Source: RUG420 sp045642465 (GTDB lineage: Bacteria; Bacillota; Clostridia; Oscillospirales; Acutalibacteraceae). Taken from it: a stretch of DNA of 64,000 nucleotides. The notes below the pieces were generated by a model. It ran no database searches. It worked only from the letters and a program-made list of their open reading frames with translations, and was not told the DNA's origin. The translations under genes were made by a program, and so were the position numbers. The stretch's first letter is position 1; every line of letters begins with the position of its first letter. Of this stretch, positions 49,532 through 58,782 are shown piece after piece. Location of the stretch: contig JAZUIY010000016.1 in the NCBI GenBank assembly GCA_045642465.1, positions 1-64,000 on the forward strand, read 5' to 3'.

Positions 49532-49614
49532 AAACAGCCAAACAATGCGTTTTTTCAGTTCTAAAGTTTGCTTGATAATTATATCAATTTGGGTAGATAA
49601 GTCAATAGAAAAGG

Positions 49615-49703
49615 TGGCGGAGAGGATGGGATTCGAACCCATGTGAGGTTGCCCCCTAACGGTTTTCAAGACCGCCCCGTTATAACCACTTCGGTACCTC
49701 TCC
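49615..49703 (-). tRNA. tRNA-Ser (anticodon TGA)
   Basis: An 89-base type II tRNA with acceptor GGAGAGG / CCTCTCC, anticodon loop CTTGAAA and an encoded CCA. It lies 83 bases upstream of the other tRNA-Ser on the same strand. Confidence 0.94.
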
Positions 49704-49789
49704 GAATCGCGGGATTTAGGGTAACATAATTGTATTTTTATGTCAATCTGATTATAATTTTAATGATACTACTCTATCGGAGGTCCCTT

Positions 49790-50464
49790 ATGAGAATTTT
49801 AATTGTGGAAGACGAAGTGCGTCTTGCGGAAGCACTGGGCGAAATTATGAAAAGTCAGCGTTATACGACAGATATTGTGCATGACGGGGAAGATGGGTAC
49901 GACTACGCCTCCTCCGGTATTTATGATGCTATTGTCATGGATGTTATGCTTCCGAAGATGAACGGGATTGAAATTACCAAGAAACTGCGGAAAGACGGAG
50001 TTACCACTCCAATTATCATGCTTACTGCCCGTGACAGCGTAGAAGATAAAATCAAAGGCCTGGATGCCGGCGCAGATGACTATTTGTCCAAGCCGTTCAT
50101 TCCAAACGAATTGTTGGCCCGCATCCGCTCCATTTCCCGCCGACAGGGACCGGTGGTCATGAACGAATTGACTTTTGAAGATTTAAGCTTAAATCTTTCC
50201 AACTATACCTTAGAAAACGGAGACCGCAGTATCAATTTGGGACCAAAAGAATACGAAATTATGCGGCTGCTGTTTTTTAGCCCGAACGTGATTGTGCCGA
50301 AGGAAGAACTTCTGGTAAAAATCTGGGGTGCTGAATCAGACGTAGAAGATAATAACGTAGAAGTTTATATTTCCTTCTTGAGAAAGAAGATTGCCAAGTT
50401 GACGGACTGTGTGCAGATTGCCACCATCCGGAAAATTGGATATCGCTTGGAGGTGAAAGAATAA
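49790..50464 (+). CDS. Two-component response regulator, OmpR family
   Basis: A 224-residue regulator. Receiver domain with acidic pocket VEDE, phospho-acceptor Asp51 (IVMDVMLPKMNG), switch Thr in MLTARD and Lys in LSKPF. A winged-helix DNA-binding domain follows (LGPKEYEIMRLLFFSPN...RKIGYRLE). ATG 49790 has GGAGGT 7 bases upstream. The sensor kinase gene follows at the stop codon. Confidence 0.95.
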   Translation: MRILIVEDEVRLAEALGEIMKSQRYTTDIVHDGEDGYDYASSGIYDAIVMDVMLPKMNGIEITKKLRKDGVTTPIIMLTARDSVEDKIKGLDAGADDYLSKPFIPNELLARIRSISRRQGPVVMNELTFEDLSLNLSNYTLENGDRSINLGPKEYEIMRLLFFSPNVIVPKEELLVKIWGAESDVEDNNVEVYISFLRKKIAKLTDCVQIATIRKIGYRLEVKE

Positions 50465-51766
50465 TTGTTTAAGCAGCTCAAAAAAAGCATGATTGTAGAT
50501 ACCATGCTGATGACTGCGGTTATTCTGATTGTAGGTATTATTATTCTTTCTGCGGCCACCTACAGCCATTTTAAAAACGAAACCCTTTACGCTATGGATG
50601 CCGCCATAGAATCCGTTACCGTAAAAACGGACAAAGACGGGAACCTGGACGCAAAACTGGTACAGCATGGCTTTGCCAATATGTACACCGGCAACGTCAT
50701 TGTGGTTGTAACAGATCAAAAGGGGAACATCCAGTTCGTTTCTTCTTCCATTGAGGTAGAGGACGTAACGGAAGTTACCAGAGCGGTTCGTTATGTGGTA
50801 GGCAACAATATTAACGAGGGAACCGTTCCTACCTACAATATGCGATTCAAACGTTCCAACGTGAAAAACGGGCAGGTTATTGCTTTGGCAGACATGACTG
50901 CCGAAACAGATAACATTACCTTCCAGGTAGGCCTTTATATGATTGCTGCAACGCTCTGTATGGGCATTGTATACATTTTGGCAGAATATATGGCCAATAG
51001 AGCCATAGAGCCGTTAAAGAACTCTGTAGACGAACAGAGCCGATTCTTAGCGGATGCTTCGCATGAACTGAAAACGCCGCTGACGGTTATTCTGGCCAAC
51101 ATGGATATTGCCCTTTCCAATCCGGAAACCACGGTGGAAGAACAGCGGAAATGGCTGGAAAGCACAAAATCAGAAGCCCGCAGTATGACAGACTTGGTCA
51201 ACGACATGTTGAACCTGTCCCGTACTGACGGAGACCGCGCACAAGAATACATGCAGTTTGAAGTTCTCAACTTCAGTGACTTAGTGGATGACTGCGTTTT
51301 AACCAGTGAATCCCTGGCCTTCGAAAAGAAGGTTTTGATTGATTCTGAAATTCAAGAGGAACTGTATATTTCCGGCGACAAAGCCAAGGTAAGACAGGTT
51401 ATCATGATTTTGCTGGACAATGCCGTTAAATACGTAAATGCGGGCGGGGACATTAAGGTTACCGTCAAGAACGTAGGACGGAATGTGAACCTGACGGTAT
51501 TCAATACCGGCGAGGCCATTGTGGAAAGCAAGCAAAGAGATATCTTTGAACGGTTCTTCCGTGAAGAGGCCTCCCGTCAGAAAGAAGATGGCGGTAAGGG
51601 CGGATTTGGTCTTGGCCTTTCCATTGCCAAGAACATTGTGGATGCCCATGACGGCCACATTGGACTGGAATATTCTGACCAGGCCGGCACTTGCTTCGCC
51701 GTATCTTTCCCGGGCAGAATCCGGAACATATCTTCCAAGAACCTGGAAGACCAATCAATTTTTTAA
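50465..51766 (+). CDS. Sensor histidine kinase
   Basis: A 433-residue kinase from a TTG start directly after the regulator stop (GGAGGTG, 9 bases upstream). Two membrane helices (~10-35 and ~155-180) bracket an extracellular sensor domain of ~120 residues. H-box FLADASHELKTPLTVI carries His200; the ATPase domain has the N-box LLDNAVKYV, F-box FERFFR and G-box GKGGFGLGLSIAKNI. No HAMP domain is obvious between helix 2 and the H-box. The signal is unknown. Confidence 0.93.
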   Translation: MFKQLKKSMIVDTMLMTAVILIVGIIILSAATYSHFKNETLYAMDAAIESVTVKTDKDGNLDAKLVQHGFANMYTGNVIVVVTDQKGNIQFVSSSIEVEDVTEVTRAVRYVVGNNINEGTVPTYNMRFKRSNVKNGQVIALADMTAETDNITFQVGLYMIAATLCMGIVYILAEYMANRAIEPLKNSVDEQSRFLADASHELKTPLTVILANMDIALSNPETTVEEQRKWLESTKSEARSMTDLVNDMLNLSRTDGDRAQEYMQFEVLNFSDLVDDCVLTSESLAFEKKVLIDSEIQEELYISGDKAKVRQVIMILLDNAVKYVNAGGDIKVTVKNVGRNVNLTVFNTGEAIVESKQRDIFERFFREEASRQKEDGGKGGFGLGLSIAKNIVDAHDGHIGLEYSDQAGTCFAVSFPGRIRNISSKNLEDQSIF

Positions 51767-51774
51767 AGCAGAAA

Positions 51775-51806
51775 AAGACCTTCCCTTTTTACGGGGAAGG
51801 TCTTTT
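51775..51806. terminator. Bidirectional terminator
   Basis: AAAGACCTTCCC / GGGAAGGTCTTT, shared by the kinase gene and the convergent glycolytic operon. Confidence 0.85.
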
Positions 51807-51831
51807 CTATTGCCCATTCCAGTAAGTGGAA

Positions 51832-53364
51832 TTATTTGATTAAGGACTCGCCGGTCATTTCAGCCGGCTGTGGAAGATTCAGAATCTTCAGAATGGTTGG
51901 GGAGAGGTCGCAGAGGCGGCCACCTTCCCGGAGAGCAACGTCACCACAGCCGATGACAACGAATGGTACCGGATTGGTGGTGTGTGCGGTAAAGGCAGAA
52001 CCGTCAGGTTCATACATTTTGTCTGCATTACCATGGTCTGCGGTAAGGAGAATGGCCCCGCCCATTTCGGCAACGGCATCCTGCAGACGGCCTACACAGG
52101 TGTCTACGGTTTCTACGGCTTTGACAGCGGCATCAAAGACGCCGGTGTGACCAACCATGTCGCAGTTGGCAAAGTTGATGATGATGACGTCATATTTGTC
52201 AGAAAGAACCGCTTCTACCAGTTTGTCGGTCACTTCCGGTGCGCTCATTTCCGGCTGCAGGTCATAGGTGGTTACCTTTGGACTTGGAACCAAAATACGG
52301 TCTTCGCCTTCGTTTACGGTTTCTACACCGCCGTTGAAGAAGAAGGTAACATGAGCGTACTTTTCAGTTTCTGCAATTCTGAGCTGTGTCATGTTGTTCT
52401 TAGCCAGATATTCGCCCAAGGTGTTTTCCAAGGACTGTGGCTTAAAGGCTACGGTTACATTTGGCATGGTAGCATCGTACTGGGTCATGCAAATGTAGGT
52501 AACAGGGAAGTAGGTATGTTCAAAACCGTCAATGCTTGGATCCACAAAGGTGCGGGTGATTTCACGGGCACGGTCCGGACGGAAGTTGAAGAAGATAACG
52601 GAGTCATTTTCTGCAATGCGTCCACCATCCATGCAAACGGTTGGAAGTACGAATTCATCGGTTAAGTTCTTGCCGTCTTCGTCAACCACTTCATAGGATG
52701 CCTTTACGGCGGCAACAGGGTCGTCGGTCTTGTTGCCTTCGCCCTTGACAAATGCGTTGTAAGCCTTGCCAACGCGTTCCCAACGGTTGTCACGGTCCAT
52801 GGCATAGAAACGGCCGGTAACGGTGGCAATCTGGCCACAGCCGATTTCAGCCATATAATCCATGAGTTGTGCTACATAATCTGCACCGGAGGTAGGAGGT
52901 ACGTCACGGCCGTCTAAGATGGCGTGAACATAAACCTTGGTGAGACCGTTTTTCTTCGCAAGGTCCAAAAGACCAAAGAGATGCTTGATATGACTGTGAA
53001 CGCCGCCATCAGAGAGCAGGCCCATCAGGTGGAGTGCAGAGTCGTTCTTTTTACAGTTATTGATGGCTTCTAAAAAGGCTTCGTTTTGGAAGAAGTCACC
53101 GTCTTCAATGGACTTGGTAATGCGGGTCAATTCCTGATATACAACACGGCCGGCACCAATGTTGGTGTGGCCAACTTCGGAGTTCCCCATCTGACCGTCC
53201 GGAAGACCTACGTCCAAACCGGAAGCACCAATGGTGGTGTGAGGGCATTCTGCCATGATTCTATCAAGGCGAGGGGTTTTTGCAGCTACAATGGCATTGC
53301 CGTAATCTTCTTTTGGAACCCAGCCGAAGCCGTCCATAATACATAAAACAACAGGTTTTTTCAT
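51832..53364 (-). CDS. gpmI: 2,3-bisphosphoglycerate-independent phosphoglycerate mutase
   Basis: A 510-residue Mn2+-dependent mutase of normal length. MDGFGW with a metal Asp at the start, catalytic Ser in GQMGNSEVGHTNIGAG, the RPDRAREI substrate loop and the late metal sites NCDMVGHTG and LTADHGN. It converts 3- to 2-phosphoglycerate. Third gene of pgk-tpiA-gpmI; a weak terminator-like hairpin precedes it at 53390-53420. Confidence 0.97.
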   Translation of the reverse strand: MKKPVVLCIMDGFGWVPKEDYGNAIVAAKTPRLDRIMAECPHTTIGASGLDVGLPDGQMGNSEVGHTNIGAGRVVYQELTRITKSIEDGDFFQNEAFLEAINNCKKNDSALHLMGLLSDGGVHSHIKHLFGLLDLAKKNGLTKVYVHAILDGRDVPPTSGADYVAQLMDYMAEIGCGQIATVTGRFYAMDRDNRWERVGKAYNAFVKGEGNKTDDPVAAVKASYEVVDEDGKNLTDEFVLPTVCMDGGRIAENDSVIFFNFRPDRAREITRTFVDPSIDGFEHTYFPVTYICMTQYDATMPNVTVAFKPQSLENTLGEYLAKNNMTQLRIAETEKYAHVTFFFNGGVETVNEGEDRILVPSPKVTTYDLQPEMSAPEVTDKLVEAVLSDKYDVIIINFANCDMVGHTGVFDAAVKAVETVDTCVGRLQDAVAEMGGAILLTADHGNADKMYEPDGSAFTAHTTNPVPFVVIGCGDVALREGGRLCDLSPTILKILNLPQPAEMTGESLIK

Positions 53365-53389
53365 AAGGATAACCTTTCTTAAAACAAAT

Positions 53390-53420
53390 GACAGCTTCCC
53401 CGTGTTTGGGGAAGCTGCAT
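53390..53420 (-). terminator. Intercistronic hairpin between tpiA and gpmI
   Basis: Minus strand: CAGCTTCCCC-AAACACG-GGGAAGCTG followed by a poor T stretch. It may reduce gpmI expression or protect the upstream message. Confidence 0.55.
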
Positions 53421-53431
53421 GTTTTTATTTC

Positions 53432-54199
53432 TTATTTGGAAGCAGCCTTAACGATGGTTGCAAAGTCAGGAGCCTTCAGGGAAGCGCCGCCGATGAGACC
53501 GCCGTCTACGTTGTACTTAGCAACGAGGCCGTCTGCATTCTGTGCGTTCATGGAACCGCCGTACTGAACGGTGGTAGCTTCTGCAACGTCCTTACCATAC
53601 TTTTCTTCAATAGCTGCACGAACAAAGCCGTTGCCTTCGTCAGCCTGGTCATCGGTAGCGGTAACGCCGGTACCAATTGCCCAAACCGGTTCGTAAGCAA
53701 TGATAACGTTCTTCATGTCTTCAGCAGAAACATTGGTGAGAGCCATCTTGGTCTGGAACTTCAGAAGAGTTTCGGTGTAACCCAGTTCTCTCTGTTCCAA
53801 AGTTTCACCAACGCAAACGATTGGTTTCAGACCGGCCTTCAAAGCAGCAAGCGTGCGAAGGTTTACGGTCTGGTCGGTTTCGCCGAAGTAAGTTCTACGT
53901 TCGGAGTGGCCGATAACAACGTATTCAACGCCTGCTTCTTTCAGCATGTCAGCGGAAACTTCGCCGGTGAAGGCGCCGCTTTCTTTGAAGTGTACGTTTT
54001 CAGCACCAATCTTAATGTTGGAACCCTTAGCAGCTTCTACTGCTGCGTAGATGTCTACAAATGGTACGCAAAGAACCACATCGCAATCAGCATCTGCTAC
54101 CAGTGGCTTCATTTCATTAATGAGAGCGGTAGCTTCAGATGGGGTTTTGTTCATTTTCCAGTTGCCGGCAATAACTGCCTTACGAGTAGCTTTATTCAT
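53432..54199 (-). CDS. tpiA: Triosephosphate isomerase
   Basis: A 255-residue TIM barrel. GNWKMNK (Lys13 region), catalytic His in VIGHSERR, catalytic Glu in AYEPVWAIGTG, and YGGSMN with GGASLK at the phosphate site. It interconverts the two triose phosphates. It lies 42 bases after pgk. Confidence 0.97.
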   Translation of the reverse strand: MNKATRKAVIAGNWKMNKTPSEATALINEMKPLVADADCDVVLCVPFVDIYAAVEAAKGSNIKIGAENVHFKESGAFTGEVSADMLKEAGVEYVVIGHSERRTYFGETDQTVNLRTLAALKAGLKPIVCVGETLEQRELGYTETLLKFQTKMALTNVSAEDMKNVIIAYEPVWAIGTGVTATDDQADEGNGFVRAAIEEKYGKDVAEATTVQYGGSMNAQNADGLVAKYNVDGGLIGGASLKAPDFATIVKAASK

Positions 54200-54241
54200 A
54201 GTATCTATTCCTCTCTATTCTATGGCGATTTGGTTCTCGTC

Positions 54242-55450
54242 TTATTTATCGGACATTGCTGCAATGCCAGGAAGTTCTTTGCCTTCCAGGAATTCCAGGG
54301 AAGCACCGCCACCGGTGGAAATGTGGGTCATCTTGTCACCGAAGCCAAGCTGGTTAACAGCTGCTGCGGAGTCACCACCACCGATTACGGTAACAGCATC
54401 GGTTTCAGCCATAGCCTTTGCAACGGCAAGGGTGCCGGCAGCAAGGGTTGGGTTTTCAAACACGCCCATAGGACCATTCCAAACAACGGTCTTGGCTTCT
54501 TTGACAGCCTTGGTGAAGAGATCACAGGTCTTAGGACCGATATCGCCGCCCATGGTGCCGTCAGGAATCTTGTCCATATCTACCATTTCAGCTTCAATTT
54601 CAGCGTCGATTGGGTTCGAGAATTCCTTGATGACTGCGGTGTCAACCGGAAGAAGAAGCTGAACGCCCTTTTCCTTGGCCTGTGCAATCATGTTTTTGCA
54701 GTAATCAATTTTTGTGTCGTCCAGCAGAGAGTTACCAACATTGTAGCCCTGAGCTGCAGCGAAAGTATATGCCATACCGCCACCGATGATGAGGGTGTCG
54801 GCCTTGTTCAGAAGATTCTCAATAACAGTCAATTTGTCAGCTACTTTAGCACCGCCGAGAATGCAAACGAATGGTCTTGCAGGATCGTTTACAGCGTTGC
54901 CAAGGTACTTGATTTCTTTTTCAATCAGATAACCGGAAACGGCTTCTTCTACGTAGTCAACTACACCAACGGTGGAACAGTGTGCTCTGTGTGCAGTACC
55001 GAATGCATCGTTTACGAAGAGGTCTGCAAGAGAACCGAGTTCTTCGGAGAAGGTAGCAACGTTCTTGGTTTCTTCTACTCTATAACGGGTGTTTTCCAGA
55101 AGAACGATTTCGCCGTCCTTCATTTCAGCAACAGCCTTCTTTGCGTTTTCGCCAACAACGTTGTCGTCAGCAGCAAACTTTACTTCCTGACCAAGGAGTT
55201 CAGCAAGTCTCTTTGCTACCGGGGCAAGAGAAAGTTCTGGCTTTGGTTCGCCCTTTGGCTTGCCAAGGTGGGAGCAAAGAATTACTTTTGCACCGTCGTT
55301 TACCAATTTCTGGATGGTTGGGAGAGCAGCTACCAGACGGTTTTCGTCGGTAATAACGCCTTCCTTGAGAGGTACGTTGAAGTCACAACGAACCAAAACG
55401 CGTTTGCCCTTTGCATTGATGTCGTCTACAGTTTTCTTATTGAGAGTCAT
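54242..55450 (-). CDS. pgk: Phosphoglycerate kinase
   Basis: A 402-residue kinase. RCDFNVPL, CSHLGKPKGEP, the hinge region and GGGDSAAA with HISTGGGASLEFLEG near the C-terminus are all typical. ATG 55450 follows AAAGGGATC; an upstream in-frame TTG at 55471 is less likely. First gene of the glycolytic operon. The usual gap gene is not at its side in this window. Confidence 0.97.
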   Translation of the reverse strand: MTLNKKTVDDINAKGKRVLVRCDFNVPLKEGVITDENRLVAALPTIQKLVNDGAKVILCSHLGKPKGEPKPELSLAPVAKRLAELLGQEVKFAADDNVVGENAKKAVAEMKDGEIVLLENTRYRVEETKNVATFSEELGSLADLFVNDAFGTAHRAHCSTVGVVDYVEEAVSGYLIEKEIKYLGNAVNDPARPFVCILGGAKVADKLTVIENLLNKADTLIIGGGMAYTFAAAQGYNVGNSLLDDTKIDYCKNMIAQAKEKGVQLLLPVDTAVIKEFSNPIDAEIEAEMVDMDKIPDGTMGGDIGPKTCDLFTKAVKEAKTVVWNGPMGVFENPTLAAGTLAVAKAMAETDAVTVIGGGDSAAAVNQLGFGDKMTHISTGGGASLEFLEGKELPGIAAMSDK

Positions 55451-55512
55451 ATTGAGATCCCTTTCTGCCAATAGCCTTAATTAGTAGTTGAGCTTTTCTC
55501 AACGCTACATGT

Positions 55513-55540
55513 ATTATAGCGAAAAAAGAGGGGGTGTCAA
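55513..55540 (-). promoter_or_regulatory. Promoter of the glycolytic operon
   Basis: Minus strand TTGACA and TATAAT, 16 bases apart, about 60 bases upstream of pgk. Confidence 0.75.
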
Positions 55541-55591
55541 AATTTTAACAGTCCTTTTTAGACCCCTTTTCGCACTTTCTACATTTTCGCC

Positions 55592-55622
55592 AAAAAAAGC
55601 CATGGGTAGAGCTCATGGCTTT
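55592..55622 (-). terminator. Terminator after trmL
   Basis: Minus strand: AGCCATGAGCTCTACCCATGGCT followed by seven T. Confidence 0.82.
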
Positions 55623-55651
55623 TACATTATTTCGTGTTTTTTTGGCCCCTA

Positions 55652-56164
55652 TTATAGGTTTGCATCTGTCCATTTATACTCGTGTAATTCGCCTTTGCAG
55701 GAAAGGGCCGGATAATCCCATTGACGGAGCACTTCATAGACCCCAATGGCAACGGAGTTGGACAGGTTTAGACTGCGGCATTCGTCCATCATTGGGATAC
55801 GAACGCATCGCTCCGGGTGGTTTAGTAAAAGCGGTTCCGGAAGGCCTTTGGTTTCCTTTCCAAAGAGCAGGAAACAGTTGTCGTCATAGGTAACTTCCGT
55901 GTGCTTGTGCAGGGCTTTGGTGGTGTAGTAGAAGTACTGCCCATTTGGATTTTTGGCAAAGAAGTCATCTAAGTTTTCATAATAGGTTAAATCTAAAAAA
56001 TGCCAGTAATCTAAGCCGGACCGCTTTAAGTTCTTGTCGGTTACTTCAAAGCCCATGGGTTTCACAATATGCAGGTGAGCCCCGGTGCAGGCACAGGTAC
56101 GGGCAATGTTACCGGTGTTCTGTGGAATTTCCGGTTCTACCAATACAATGTTTAAGGTTGCCAT
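55652..56164 (-). CDS. trmL: tRNA (cytidine/uridine-34-2'-O)-methyltransferase
   Basis: A 170-residue SPOUT enzyme. VLVEPEIPQNTGNIARTCA, FGKETKGLP and IPMMDECRSLNLSNSVAIGVYE form the trefoil-knot SAM site. TrmL methylates the wobble base of tRNA-Leu. ATG 56164 gives AGGAGA at 8 bases; the ATG at 56170 is too close. A hairpin separates it from the potassium operon. Confidence 0.93.
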   Translation of the reverse strand: MATLNIVLVEPEIPQNTGNIARTCACTGAHLHIVKPMGFEVTDKNLKRSGLDYWHFLDLTYYENLDDFFAKNPNGQYFYYTTKALHKHTEVTYDDNCFLLFGKETKGLPEPLLLNHPERCVRIPMMDECRSLNLSNSVAIGVYEVLRQWDYPALSCKGELHEYKWTDANL

Positions 56165-56182
56165 AGTCATTCTCCTAAAAGG

Positions 56183-56208
56183 AAGTCCACTCCGTCGGGA
56201 GTGGACTT
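56183..56208 (-). terminator. Terminator of the potassium operon
   Basis: Minus strand AAGTCCACTCC-CGA-GGAGTGGACTT then CCTTTT, between the KdpD-like gene and trmL. Confidence 0.7.
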
Positions 56209-56211
56209 TTC

Positions 56212-57198
56212 TTATTTGCTGGTAATGTCCAAAAGGTTGTCAATGGTGTCATACAAGTATTCTGCTTCCGATACAATGACATCCAGTCGGCTGTTGATTT
56301 CTTCTGTGGACAGGCCTTCTTCGTTCCGAAGTTCCGTAGACAGGGTCTTAATGGAATTGGCACGAGGAGACATGTCGTGGGACAGGTTTTTCATGACCTG
56401 ACTCTTGATTTTTTCACGAGCATAGGTAGAAGCTTCTTTTCGTGCAATTTCTTCCAGACGGCAACGCTGCATAGCCAAGGTAACCTGATTTAACAAGGCG
56501 TGAACGGCATCTAAGGTGGCACTGTCCGGGTCATCTAAGGTACAGTCCAGAGAAACGACGCCAATGGTTTTGCGCTCTGCACGAATTGGCAGATATTTGT
56601 TGTCTTCATCCGGATATTCTGCTTCACCGTGACCACATGGGGAAGAATTTTTAAAGCACCAGGCAATGGCTTCGTTTTCGTTTTCTTTTGGATTGTCCAA
56701 AAAGATTTTTGCACTTCTATGTGCTAACTTCCGAAGGGCCTTGTTAGAATACTCGACTACACTGTCGGTGTCCTGCATTTTCAAAAGGCCTTCAATGGCC
56801 TGATACAGGTCTTTATGAAGCCGTGCTTCCTTTTTGGATTGATCCATTTGCTTTTTCAGCCGCACCACCAAAATGTTGACGAAAATGGCTACCGAAATGA
56901 AAATGACCATAATCAACAGGAAACTCTTGGAGTGGATGAGCAGAGAATAGCGGGGTTCCACAAAGAGGAAGGTGTGGGCGAATAAGAAGATGATGGACGA
57001 GCATACCGCTACAAAGAAGTTGCTGGTTTCATACACGATGATGATGGTACCCAGCAAATAGATGAGCAGCAGATATTCAGCCCGTACCTGATAGGTTAAA
57101 AAGGTGTAGCAAAGCAAAGTGGTGAGTAAAAAAGTAATGAGCACCACTGCAAAATCAAATAGTGCATGCTTTAACTTGAGCTTGGTTTTATTTGTCAT
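56212..57198 (-). CDS. KdpD-like sensor protein lacking the ATPase domain
   Basis: A 328-residue protein. Four closely packed membrane helices (residues ~10-110) match the DUF4118 sensor of KdpD. A GAF-like domain follows (~120-255, ending in ALLNQVTLAMQRCRLEE), then a dimerisation/H-box segment (KNLSHDMSPRANSIKTL, His274) that runs to the stop. The HATPase domain, N-terminal KdpD and USP domains are absent. The stop lies just before a terminator, so this is not an edge artefact. It overlaps trkH by 11 bases, so it probably senses K+ or turgor for that operon. No response regulator is adjacent. Confidence 0.75.
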   Translation of the reverse strand: MTNKTKLKLKHALFDFAVVLITFLLTTLLCYTFLTYQVRAEYLLLIYLLGTIIIVYETSNFFVAVCSSIIFLFAHTFLFVEPRYSLLIHSKSFLLIMVIFISVAIFVNILVVRLKKQMDQSKKEARLHKDLYQAIEGLLKMQDTDSVVEYSNKALRKLAHRSAKIFLDNPKENENEAIAWCFKNSSPCGHGEAEYPDEDNKYLPIRAERKTIGVVSLDCTLDDPDSATLDAVHALLNQVTLAMQRCRLEEIARKEASTYAREKIKSQVMKNLSHDMSPRANSIKTLSTELRNEEGLSTEEINSRLDVIVSEAEYLYDTIDNLLDITSK

Positions 57199-58774
57199 GT
57201 TGCTTTGCCTCCTTTCTTTGCTTTTTGATGGCGCTTCTTTTCTTCAGTTCCTTATGATGCTTTTGGGATACTTCAATGCGGTGCTCCGTATGACGGAACA
57301 GGGCAGCAAGGTCAGAACCGAAACGGTAAATGGCCAAAGGAATGACATAAACTTCCAGACGGCCGATTAACATGCCGACAATCATAATCCACATGGCACC
57401 GGCATGAAGTTCAGCAGAGGTGATGCCAATGGAGACACCAACCGTACTGAGGATAGAAACAAATTCTACAAAGGAGTCTCTGAAGTCAAATCCGAAAAGG
57501 GTTAACCCGAAGGCACCTAAAAGAGAAGTGTTTAAGAATAAGAATAAGTATGCATTGGTTTCCCGTAAGACATCATCGGAAACATTGGTACGGTAACCAA
57601 AATGGTTTGCCATATGTGGGTGATGCATCCGGCTTGGAGAAACCATGTCCTGGAACGTCCAGATAACCTGCTTTACCAAATGGCCAAAACGGAAGCTCTT
57701 AAAACCGCCGGCGGTGGAACCGCTGTTCCCGCCGATGAGCATTAAGAATACCAATGGAATGGTCATGAATCCGGCGTTCAGCCACATGTCATCTATGGTG
57801 GTAAAACCGGTGGTGGTTACCACGGAAACGACTTGGAATACACCGGTGTCAATGGCAGTTAACAGGGAGTCAGATGCGCCGGACAACAAAAGCAGTACCA
57901 CCACAACCGGGCTGAAGAAGCAGATGAGGGCCAGCATAACCTGGGTTTCCATGTTCTGAATGTAGTATTTGAAGTTCCCTTTGACCAGGAACAAAATGGC
58001 CATGAAATTGGTGGCACCAAACAACATTAAGACAATGGTAATAATGTCAATTGGAATGCTGTTGAAGGCACCAATACTGCCCACCTTGGTGGAAAACCCA
58101 CCGGTGGAAACGGCAGAAATGGCATGGTTTACCGCATCAAACGGGGACATGCCAAACAGCCAGTATAGCAAGGATCCGGCCGCAATTAAGCTCAGATAAA
58201 TGAGCAGAATGGTACGGGACATATTCTTTAAGGATGGCACAACGGCGTCCCTATGTCCTTCTGCGTTAAACAGCTGCATACCGTATACTTCCGAAAGAGC
58301 GGTGCTCAAAATCAAAATCAAGCCAACCCCGCCAAACAGATGAAGAATGGAGCGGTAGAACAGAATCATATGAGGCGCGTTTCCTACATCCGTAACGGTG
58401 AAACCGGTAGTGGTAAACCCACTGGTGGCTTCAAATACCGCTTGGGTGAAGGTGTAGTCCTTACTGAGGTAGAACGGCATGGCACCAATGAGAATGGATA
58501 CCAGCCAAATGAGCACTACCATGAAAGACCCTTCGTGCCGTTTTAAGTTTTTGGTTGCGTAACCGCCGGTGACGGTACGGATAAAGTAGCCCACCAGAAT
58601 AGATAGTACGCCCGGTAATATGAATTCATGGGCAATATGACGTTCTTCCGGATAGAAGAGAATCATAGAACAGGGAATCAAAACAATGATACCCAAGAGA
58701 ATGACCACATATCCCAAAGAACTGAGCATGGTCATATAAACAGAACGCATGCTGCTTGTTTCGTTCTTATTCAT
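57188..58774 (-). CDS. Trk/Ktr potassium uptake channel subunit (TrkH/KtrB family)
   Basis: A 528-residue membrane protein with four pore-loop repeats whose filter segments are visible: TSGFTTTGFT, SAVSTGGFST, VTTTGFTT and LSTVGVSIG. It takes up K+, controlled by cytosolic RCK (TrkA) proteins, two of which are encoded just upstream. The C-terminal tail is very basic (KKRSAIKKQRKEAK). Confidence 0.94.
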   Translation of the reverse strand: MNKNETSSMRSVYMTMLSSLGYVVILLGIIVLIPCSMILFYPEERHIAHEFILPGVLSILVGYFIRTVTGGYATKNLKRHEGSFMVVLIWLVSILIGAMPFYLSKDYTFTQAVFEATSGFTTTGFTVTDVGNAPHMILFYRSILHLFGGVGLILILSTALSEVYGMQLFNAEGHRDAVVPSLKNMSRTILLIYLSLIAAGSLLYWLFGMSPFDAVNHAISAVSTGGFSTKVGSIGAFNSIPIDIITIVLMLFGATNFMAILFLVKGNFKYYIQNMETQVMLALICFFSPVVVVLLLLSGASDSLLTAIDTGVFQVVSVVTTTGFTTIDDMWLNAGFMTIPLVFLMLIGGNSGSTAGGFKSFRFGHLVKQVIWTFQDMVSPSRMHHPHMANHFGYRTNVSDDVLRETNAYLFLFLNTSLLGAFGLTLFGFDFRDSFVEFVSILSTVGVSIGITSAELHAGAMWIMIVGMLIGRLEVYVIPLAIYRFGSDLAALFRHTEHRIEVSQKHHKELKKRSAIKKQRKEAKQHDK

Positions 58775-58782
58775 GTAGTTTG

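Noticed and set aside
53402..55474. 690-residue open frame on the plus strand
   Set aside because: It is the exact antisense shadow of tpiA and pgk, caused by codon bias; it has no ribosome site and no domain.
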